This document shows, one piece after another, positions 9,481 to 18,800 of a stretch of DNA of 22,604 bases. Within the stretch, counting starts at the first letter, position 1. Each line of letters opens with the position of its first letter. Source of the stretch: Mnemiopsis leidyi (taxonomy: Eukaryota; Ctenophora; Tentaculata; Lobata; Bolinopsidae); NCBI GenBank assembly GCA_000226015.1, contig JH153125.1, positions 42,513 through 65,116 of the forward strand, read 5' to 3'. A model generated the notes under the pieces. That model saw only the letters and a list, made by a program, of their open reading frames with translations, was not told the DNA's origin and made no database searches. A program made the translations under genes and the position numbers.

Positions 9481-12400
9481 ATGTTGAGGCAGAAAAGCAG
9501 ACTAGTTGCTACTTACAGCAAACGGAAGCAGTTCAGGCGAATCGTGAAGGATAATTGGCTAGAGACGGAAAATGTTTTCTCAACAAGTAGATGTCAACAG
9601 ATCCAGCAACCTCTTACTTCTACGTTAGTTCATAATATATAATCATTATATTCTATTAAATTCTATTTTATTACTTTCAAGTTCTCTTCAATATAAATAC
9701 ATACAGTGTGGCATTACTTGCAAAATAACAATCCTTTTTGTGAACAATCATGATATCAAATTTTTATAAGGTTTAGTGTATATCCTTAGATGTAGGGTTA
9801 ACTTTGTGCAGAGGAGCAGTAATGTAATATATGTGCTCGTTTACTTGGTGACATTGATATCAATATCTTTTTTAAATTGGTAGAGAAGTCATATGGAGCT
9901 TTTGCAATATGGTTGGTCTTGGGTTATATGGTTATTTCATTCGAGTTGTTATATTTTATTTTATTGTATATCCTTAGATGTAGGGTTAACTTTGTGCAGA
10001 GGAGCAGTAATGTAATATATGTGCTTGTTTACTTGGTGACATTGATATCAATATTTTTTTAAATACGTAGAGAAGTCATATGGAGCTTTTGCAATATGGT
10101 TGGTCTTGGGTTATATGGTTATTTCATTCGAGTTGTTATATTTTTCTGTATATGGGGCTTTATGCATAAAAAATATATATTTTATATGATAATATATGAT
10201 TTGATTGTTGTCTAATGAGTTTTGTATAAGTGCTGCAAATTATATTTCAATTCAATTCAGCCCCAGCAGTCCAGGATGCCCTGGAGGGCGCCGTCATTAG
10301 GGGGCACCAAATCATCATTAAAATATGCAATACTTAAAATATGCACGACTTACAAAATCACCTGTCTGGTTTAATATCTTCACTATTTGTTCATATCTTT
10401 CGGCCATATTTGCACAAATTTCTCCCAGTAAGCTTACCAGGGGTGCCACTTAGGGCCCCTTTTTACGACCGAGGGGGGCCATATTGGCTAAACCTACAAC
10501 GTTGCGCCATTGATTCAGTTCAAATACAAAGTTCAGTTTCATGAATATATTGTTAATTACTTTATCTTTACAGACCAATTGGTAAAGTGAAGAAGCCTGC
10601 TGAAGCAACTAGGCATGCACTGGCAAGCTCCCCTGAGCCTCTTCCGGATGACAGGTATCCATTAAAGGTACCATCATCACAAGGAATAACACAATATTAA
10701 CCGCACTTTCTGCTGTGCAAACTATAAGTTATCAACTTCTTGATGTATGCTTTGGCTCTTTATTTGCTTTCAAAATATCAATTACACAAGAAGGATTGTT
10801 AAATTTGAATCAGAAACATCTCGTTTTGAAAATAAGTAATGTTTAGAACTACAAATTCAATTTTCTATCCGTCACTTGTGTCCTATTTGTCAAATTATAA
10901 TCACTCCAGGAGATATCACATCCACGTCAAGTGTCTGGAAAACGTGCTTGCAGGAGACCACCTATTTTAAATCTTACTCCGGAACCCCAACAAGTATGTA
11001 TGTTCTTTCAGCTTTCTAGTTTCTACCTGTACAATCAGAATTGCATATTTTCAGACCTCTCCTATCTATCTAACTGTCTTGTTTATCACACTGATTCTGA
11101 AATGCTTAGAAAAATTAGTTCAATGAATCCCTTCATAATGTCAAACTGTCTAATATAAGATGATATCCACACACAAATTTAAAACTAGTCCTCCTTTTTC
11201 AGAATCTCATTGATTACTCCGCTGATCTCTTTGATTCACCTGCCAAAGCAAAATCTAACAAAGCCTTGGGTACCCTCGAGCCTGTTTTACCGACTTCTGA
11301 TGACGTCCAAATGGCAGAAAGTCCCAAACATGTCAAAGAAAAAGCATCTGAAGAGCAGAAAAACCTTTCTCCAGTTCCCTTTTCATTGGTTCATTCGGAG
11401 TATTCCTCTCAATTTGTGGAGAAGGACAGTAAAAAGCTACAGCTGCAAGAAGGCAGTGAAACAAGTGCCCTGTTAACCCAGGACGAAGGTCCCTCAACAA
11501 GCATAATGGAGGTTTCAACGAACTATTCACCTGTAGAAATGTCAGAATCTAATAAGTTATCCTTGGAGCTTAGTAAGATGTCTGTTAAGGAGGGTTCTCC
11601 AGTAAATATGTCTTGCCTGAACGAAAGTGCTTCAACCACGAATCTTTCTTGTGAAAAGAGGGATGAGCAGAAGTCGCATGAAAAGATGGAGCAATCGTTG
11701 GAAATGTCGATAGAAGAGTGAGTTAACCTGTATCGAATTAGTAAGCCAATACGAAAATACATGGTTACTATCTACATGATCGTATTTTCACTTAAAAGTT
11801 GGTTAAATGTTGGCAATTTTGAGTCTTTTAAACTTCAAATTAAACACATCTGACAGAACTAATTTACACAGAGCTGTAAGAGATGAGAAGATAGCAGTAC
11901 TCGACAGAAGTCTAATGTTAGCTACAACTATACCATCTTATACGAAACTGTTATCTCAATGTCGCCGTGTCAAGGATCTCTACACATTAATTCGATCTGA
12001 TCTGTAAGTAACAAACAACTCAGATTGTAATTTATCTTTCTGCGATTCAGGAAGTGTGATATATCCTGAAATGTCAGAGCGTTCAATGTTTGTACACTAC
12101 ATCATGCTTCACTGCCACTTCTATGTAAGAAGACGTATGCTCTGTCGTCTGAAGACATATGATCTTGAGTTTGCAATCTCGCTCTTATTCCGTCTAAAGC
12201 GAACTAAGTAGTCACTTGTTGGCACTTGCCCCAAATTTGTGTACATAACTGTGTACATACACATAACTGTGTTCATAACTATGTAATACATAACTGTGTA
12301 CATAACTGTGAACATAACTGTGTGTACATAAATCTGTACATAACTGTGTACCTAACCGTGTACATAACTGTGCTCCTCTCTCACCCCACCCCACAACAGG

Positions 12401-15024
12401 AACTGTATAAAGAAAATAGGAGAAGGATCGTTTGGGGAAGTGTTTATGGGACAAGACACTGTCTACAAGATTGTCCCGGTGGGAGGGGAGGTTGAAATTA
12501 ACGACGTGGAGCAGACCTCCTTCGAGAACGCCTTCCAGGAAATAGCCGTCAGTAGAAAACTGTCTGATTTGGCTGGCGACCAGGTTTTTTGTAGCTTTGG
12601 TTAGAATTGTTCAGTGACATGGAAATCTGGTTTTTCTCTGATCCATATATAAGCGAGTGATAGAACTACCACAACATGAGCATTGAGCAGGCTTGTGACT
12701 TTTCCAAATGGTATTGTTTCTGGTAAAAGTTAATTATTTTACAGGTACAGATGGGTAAAGCGTTTTGTCAGCTGAAGGATGTTGTGTTTTGTAAAGGGGC
12801 TTATCCCGACGTTTTGCTGAAAGCATGGGATGATTTCAATGGAACCGAAAATCAAAGACCAGGTACAAGATAACTGACCAATTTCTTCTCGCCACATTTT
12901 AGTCTGGCATAATTTTCTGATTTTCTATAACCATCAAAAAAATTTTTCCAATTGTGATAAAACGGCATAACTTTCTGATTTTCTATAACCCTCAACTTTT
13001 TATATGTATGTATATTCTTATAAGTACTACGTTTACCGCAAAACATAAATAAATACTTGAATAAAAACTTGAGGGTCAATAATATCACTGTTCACATTCC
13101 AACTTGACTCTCTCTCCAGATATCCTGCCTGCAGACCAGATGTACGTTGTCCTCCTGTGTAAGTACAGCGGAGTACAGCTAGAAGAGTACTGTGATACAC
13201 ACAAACTTACACCCGACCAAGCACATTCCGTTATCAGACAGATTTGTTGTAGTTTGGCTGCTGCCGAGCAGGTCTGTGTTGTTGGGTGCCGGATAATAGG
13301 AGTTTGTGTAATTGTTTGGTGTCTTGTCTTTTGTCTCTTTCTAGAAGTTGATTTCTTATCATTCACTGTAGTTGCTTTTGTGGGGAATTTCCCAAAGCAA
13401 AGCAAAGTGGCTTTGGCAAAGGCTTGAGGTCTCTAGAGTAGTATTAAGTCAAAATATTAGGAAAATATTTGTAACATATTAGGAAAATATTTGTAACATA
13501 TTTGAAAAATCCTGCACATATTTGAAACATATTTGAAATTCCTGCGCAGAGGTACGAGTTCGAACACCGAGATCTGCACTGGGGGAACGTCCTGATAGCC
13601 GAGACGGAAATGGAGCATGTCGAGTTTACACAGGACGGTAAAACTTACATCCTCAGATCGCACGGCCTGCTTGCTACCATCATCGACTTTACTTTCTCTC
13701 GCCTTGAAACGGGTAGGTAATATTTGATTATTTGATGGTTTAAGTAGTTTGTAATAGCGCTTCGTTTAAAAAGGTTGTAGGTAATGTAAACGTCTGGCTC
13801 GGTTGGTTTATGAAACTATCGCTCTGTAAAGTCGGGTTCATAGAATCACTTACCTACTGAACTTAATGACACTTAAACGAACAAAGGTTCCACTTAAAAT
13901 AAACCACTTTCGTTTAAAAGAAACTACCTGGTATATTTTTATTGACGTAATGTCTTAAAGGCTTGTAATCGCCTTTCCCACGTGAACTTTTCAAGAGAAT
14001 TTCATTGCAACAATTCTGTTACGGTGATGGCTTGAAACGCCTTACGTAAAAATCGTCTCGTTGTATCCGTACTTTTAACAATCGTAAAATGGTTGATTTC
14101 TTTGAGACTGAAAACTATGTAACTGTATAACAAAGATCGTGCAATCAAAGCTATGAACAAGTTGCGCTATTGCCACGCCAAGTAAGAGGGCTATTGTAAA
14201 TACCTAATTATAGCTCGAGCACCCATACCATTCATACCTACGTTCTGTGGAAGATTTGAAATGTTTACACACTACATAGTTTACTGTTTGTTGTGAAGAT
14301 CTAGCTACACTACATTTTTACAGAGGGCTGTCTGAACTACGTGGATTTGGAGCAAGAAGACTGGTTGTTCCAGGGGGATGCAAAAGCGGACATACAGTTT
14401 AGGGTTTACCGGGATATGCGCGCAGCTTGTAGGAAGAATTGGGCCAAGTTTACTCCTAAAGTAAGTTTGAATTTGTACCGTTTTGGTTGTGTCAGGAATA
14501 ACTCATTCCGATAGGGAAAACAATAGTTGAGTGTTGACAATTTTGAAATCTGGAGCTTTGTTTAAAAGTTCATTTTTTAATTCTTAAATTAAATTTTATG
14601 TTTTTAGCTGTAGGCTATTCGTATCCTTCTGAACGTGAACCCTGTTTAGAACCTTTTAAAAAGCATGTGTTGACATTTTCCAAACCTATTAATTTAACCC
14701 TATTCTGTTTGAGACCGATTTAAACTGCTCATTGTTCAAGATGGTCATTTAAAACTGTATTTCCAATAGTCCTACCTATGACCTAAACCATTGTCATGCC
14801 ATGCTGGCTAGACCGTCGACCGGTTAGCCCTTTAAATCAACCTCCATTTAAACGACTTGAAGCGTTTAAAGGTGTACTTTCAGACAAACCTCCTGTGGTT
14901 GCTGTACCTTATTGACAAGATGAACATCAAGATTCGGTCGATGAAGTTACGGAAATTGAAACAGTTGTTGTCGAGTTGTAAGAGCGCCTCTATCGCTCTC
15001 CCCATCGCATTTAGGTCACTCTAG
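9481..15024 (+). CDS. haspin: Haspin, histone H3-Thr3 kinase, 11 coding exons
   Basis: Inferred exons: 9481-9623, 10574-10667, 10910-10993, 11203-11717, 11857-12003, 12400-12583, 12745-12862, 13120-13271, 13550-13712, 14324-14460 and 14884-15024 (TAG). These give 625 codons with all phases agreeing. The start MLRQKSRLVATYSKR resembles vertebrate haspin N-termini (SRLFRTYG in human). Residues to about 325 are Ser/Glu-rich and probably disordered. The kinase domain begins near 329: GEGSFGEV loop (335-342), lysine in VYKI (351), LLKAWDDFN (haspin-typical), FEHRDLHWGNVL (catalytic Asp about 487) and IIDFT (525-527). Haspins carry DYT where other kinases have DFG; here it is DFT. LLWLLYLIDKM matches the haspin C-terminal lobe. 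Haspin phosphorylates H3 Thr3 at mitotic centromeres and so recruits the chromosomal passenger complex. No tandem neighbour function is implied. The kinase part is secure; N-terminal exons are less so, and a 5' UTR exon may exist. Confidence 0.9.
9624..10573 (+). other. Haspin intron 1
   Basis: Donor gttagt follows CTTCTAC; acceptor tttacag ends at 10573. The exons flanking it share phase 2. It contains the 188-bp tandem duplication described separately, plus AT-rich sequence. A GC-richer patch at 10258-10310 (ccccagcagtccaggatgccctgg) is unexplained. Open frames inside are products of the duplication. Confidence 0.6.
9777..10147 (+). repeat. 188-bp tandem duplication in haspin intron 1
   Basis: Copy 1 (9777-9964) and copy 2 (9965 to about 10147) both start tgtatatccttagatgtagg and end cgagttgttatattt. 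Differences are few: one C/T change (gctcg versus gcttg) and a small cluster around aaattggtag versus aaatacgtag. High identity indicates a recent duplication. Confidence 0.93.
12239..12372 (+). repeat. Minisatellite (gtacataactgt units) next to a haspin 3' splice site
   Basis: About ten imperfect copies of a roughly 12-base unit, gtacataactgt (variants: gttcataactat, gaacataactgt, gtacctaaccgt). The array ends about 27 bases before the acceptor cacaacag of the exon that encodes the glycine-rich loop. Repetitive Cys/His-rich open frames here are artefacts of the repeat. Confidence 0.9.
12584..13119 (+). other. Haspin introns around exon 12745-12862, with a 58-bp-offset repeat
   Basis: Two introns (12584-12744 and 12863-13119). 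The second holds a direct repeat, ggcataa.tttctgattttctataacc, starting at 12906 and 12964. Nothing else is evident. Confidence 0.7.
13440..13549 (+). repeat. 22-bp tandem repeat before a haspin 3' splice site
   Basis: Two near-identical 22-base units (tattaggaaaatatttgtaaca) start at about 13455 and 13477. Derived units (acatatttgaaa, cctgcacat, cctgcgcag) follow and run directly into the acceptor of the exon encoding the HRD motif. The acceptor CCTGCGCAG itself resembles the upstream repeat piece CCTGCACAT, so the splice site may have arisen in the repeat. Confidence 0.75.
13713..14323 (+). other. Haspin intron between DFT exon and C-lobe exon
   Basis: GT-AG intron of 611 bases (ggtaggtaa donor, tttttacag acceptor), phase 1. 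No repeats or RNA genes recognised. The next intron (14461-14883, gtaagt donor, ctttcag acceptor) is likewise featureless. Confidence 0.6.
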
Positions 15025-15807
15025 ACAGACAGCGGAAATGTAATTTTAATTCAGGCCACTCTGAAGTGTGAAGATATATATTCGCAACAAGAGTTGATCT
15101 GTATAGACGGTATTGTGAGTTCGCTTTGCTTGGGCTGATTTGTTACAAATCGAGACATAGATTTTTAAATTGTTTGCAGTGACTTACTTATTTTCACTTT
15201 TGAATTTGAATTTTTGTTAAGACGCAACTATAGTTAACTGTGTTTGAGGGCTCGAAAGTTCGAAACGTAGTTGTGTTTATATAGTCACAGGTTTTATAGT
15301 CATAGTTGCTGTTATCTCGCCAAAAGTGCTCATTCAAATTATTGGTTAAGTTTAGTTGTGTATAGTTAGTTTGCGTTAAGGATTACAAATGTTTGTTTTA
15401 TGATGACATTTCGATAAATTTCATTATTGTTATTTTGTTTCACACTCTTGTTTTTTACCCTCACGAATTTTTTCTCTCCAATAATTTAATAACCTTACTC
15501 ATAAGTTCTGTTCTTTAGTACAAGTTAATATTTAACCATATGATGAGACTGGAAGGCTTTAGAAGCAGTTTACAATATAAGTAGCAAGCTTCTAAGTTCA
15601 GGATAGCCTGTAGCAGGCACCGCCTGAACCTAATGCTTCTGCAGACTCACACAAGTGCAAGTTAGCAGGTAGATAAATCATGCAAGGCATGTGACCCCAA
15701 TCACGGTAGTCATCCAGTTTACAATATGTCCATCACAATTCACAAAGGTTGTCCAAAAATTGATGTCACATTTCTTATTCCTCCATCTTAATAGTAGTAG
15801 CGATACA
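15025..15807 (+). other. Haspin 3' UTR and gene C upstream region
   Basis: T-rich sequence follows the haspin stop, and I find no AATAAA or ATTAAA before 15560. The gene C promoter should lie here, given its ATG at 15808, but no TATA box or initiator is obvious. A 136-bp segment bounded by 13-bp direct repeats occupies 15566-15727. Confidence 0.5.
15566..15727. mobile_element. Small insertion flanked by 13-bp direct repeats, with hairpin
   Basis: cagtttacaatat occurs exactly at 15566-15578 and 15715-15727, like a target-site duplication, enclosing 136 bases. Inside, 15596-15629 can form a hairpin (gttcagg...cctgaac, inner gcctg/caggc). No coding capacity or known family is recognised. It ends 80 bases before the gene C start codon. 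Confidence 0.5.
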
Positions 15808-18800
15808 ATGGGTCGGGACAGACGTGACAGTTCGCGCGACCGTGACAGACGCGGAAGCCGCTACGGCGGTTACGGAGGATACGGCGGCAGTTACATGGAG
15901 CGGCACACCGAGGAACGGGTAGGAAATAATGATAATTCACGTAGTGACAAGTTATGATGATAAGTCATGTAGTGATAATGATAGGTCACGTAAATGTCAG
16001 GAATGTAACACGTGATTGTAACACGTGATTGGTATTTCTCAGGAATGTAACGTTTTAAAAGATCCACTTTTTGATAAGTATGATTTGATAATATCCACAT
16101 GCATATTCATATGTCAGTATTAGTAGTAACATATAGTAACATATAATATGTCACTACAAATACCATATATGTCACTACATATATGTCACTACAAATACCG
16201 TGCTGGCAGGTCGTGTGGGTGGGCGGACTAAGACGAGACACGGAAGTCAGATCTGTGTACGACGTCTTCAAGAGATACGGGACGATAGATAATATCCTCA
16301 TTGACGTCTCTACTACTGCCGCCTGGATCTTCTACGCTAGTTCCAGAGATGGTTGGTAGTATAACAGTCCATCTAAAATTATTGTTCGTTAGACGATCTG
16401 TTTCGTATTGTTGTTCTATATTGATTTCAAAGTTTCGGTTTTAAATTCCATACATCATTAAGTTTTTTTATTATATATCGCTTTACTCGGCCCTAACTCG
16501 AATAGTTAGTTTATTGGCAAGTTCATAGTTTTGGAATGCCTGCTGCAGGGAAAATCCGCTATAATGCTTCCACCCAACCACATCACATGCAAGTGTGATC
16601 AGTATGTAGATGTGTCATGCGATACACGTGGCACACAGCACGGTATCCACTTATAAAGGTGTCAATAGTGACAGTCCGTACTTGGTATTATTGTGGCCGG
16701 TTTATTAACGAACGGGGAATATATGTTTCGGGAAAATATGGCGAAATTGCCCTAAACCCGCCACTTTATCCCGGTCATAATAATCCCGAGTAAGATAATA
16801 AAAACATCGAACTTTTTACACATAAACAATTTTCTGAACATCTGTATTTCAGCTCGAGAAGCGGTGAGGTGCATGGATCGAAGAGAGTTCCAGCGGTACA
16901 CCATATCTGTCGCCTTCTCGCAGTGGAAAGCCAATAAGACACCCAAATTTCTTGAGCTGACTGACAAGTATGAACTTCTTACATTCTGGAAAGTTCTGCG
17001 TCGCATGTTCGCTTGAGGGGCCGTCACTTTTGTGTGTCTCTGTATCTGCAATCTGATTTGTCCCCCTTTTTGTGCCGTCGTTTTATGTCGCGAATGTAGC
17101 CACACAAAAGTAAACGCTCGCTCTATAAATACTCGAAATTCTAAAACATGGAGGGCGTTTCCCGGGAAGTCAGGTTGAAATTGGAGCCACTGAATCCCAA
17201 ACAAGAAACACCAGAAAGGAGAAACTCCAGATGGCAAAGAGAAGTCCTAAACTCCGATAACCAGCCTGACAAACGAAATCTCAGTTTTGGCGGGAGAATC
17301 AGCACTTCTAACGGCTCGATGTCAACCCTCGTCTTTCCTGGCTCAATTACAAGTTTGGTAATTCAGACGGCTCCAATTTCAACCTTGTACCCCCGGTCGC
17401 TAAGCTTATCGTGTAAGTGTACGGTTTCCTCTTACCCAACTTCTTTTGTTCTCGATAAGCTATCTAACTAAGATATCGGCCTAATCTTGAGACTTGAGAC
17501 TTATCAATGTGAAATTTGAACTTACAAATGAGTGGGACATTTCCGTATCAACACCTCACGACTAGCAAATTGCTGCGCTAAACGGTTGGTAGCAAGTTGT
17601 TGTGGGCACTTTATTTACGTAATTGTGTGCTTTAATTTTGCGCGCGGCGCAGTATTTAAATCGCCACCTCAGCTTTGTGCGCCACTTCTTTGTTCGACTT
17701 CTTTGTTTGGTTTGAGTGCTCCCCTCTCTCTCTCTGAATATTGTCTTACTGTTCGATCCAACTGAGATGTACCCTGTTGATGTGTAAATTATCTGATACC
17801 TGTTGATTTGTGGCGTGAAGCACAAGGCGGCTGAACAGTCTGCTGGTTTGCATGGTTAATGTTAAAAGGTTCTTCCTTCCAGTTGAGAATTCTCAACGTC
17901 AAAAACCCATCAGCCCTTTCCATTAAATCACTGAACGTTGCTTTGCTGTTGTTTGCATGGTATTTAAAAGGTACAAAAAGTTGAGCGTTCTCAACGTATC
18001 TGCTGTGTTAACAAAACTGATTCAAGTGTGTGGTTCGTAGCATTGTTTGACCCGAGCTTCTTTTGGGGCACTGTAAAATTGCTGGAATTCCTCGCTAATT
18101 AACCTGATGGTTCGCTGTGTTATCGTACAGAACAATCACATGCTATCTGTCGGAAAATCATTTCTGCCTGTCTGTTTCGTTGTGATCCGTAGATTTTGTA
18201 GCTCGCCCGCCTGCCTGCACCACGGTTACTAACAGTTTCAGGTTTTACAACGACAAGCGTTTTTATCGCCCTATCCAGATTTCTCGGTCTGCGATTCATC
18301 AAAATCTCGCTGGCTACCGTGAAACTAGGACAACTACAGCGCTAGAACGAGACACAGCAACTTCCCACCTACATGCGGATAAAACAACAACGCGTCTGGA
18401 CGTGAAAGTAACTAAGAAGAAAGCCTGGCGAGATTTTGATGATAGGCAGACCGATTTGTCTGGCTTGGGCGGTAATCCGACTGTATCCTTTTAGCAAATT
18501 TCGATTGCTTCATAAAATCATACTTTACGCGATTAAACTTAGCCGCCCTCCAACGCCTTAACTAGAATTAAGAAACGGCCCGTGTATTTCGTTGCAAACT
18601 GGAATCTAAAACACCGTAAACTTGTAAAATACAACGAGTTAACGTAAGATTCAGACTCGTATACATGAGAGATACCCCGGACCTAGAGGCTCAACTATGT
18701 GGGAAGATCTCGGAACAGCTCTCTCTCACTCAAACTGGACTCTGAGCTGACTGACCTCTATCAGCCTTACTCTCTCTCTCTCTCTGAAGTCCTTAACTTC

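Noticed and set aside
12121..12495. Cys/His/Val-rich repetitive open frames on both strands
   Set aside because: They are translations of the gtacataactgt minisatellite in a haspin intron.
13104..13427. 107-codon open frame as an independent protein
   Set aside because: It is haspin exon 13120-13271 extended into the flanking introns; only the first half is coding.
17148..17471. 107-codon open frame starting MEGVSREVRL with a TATAAATA just upstream
   Set aside because: It lies inside a gene C intron, spans the inverted repeat, and the TATA is only about 20 bases from the ATG. No recognisable domain.
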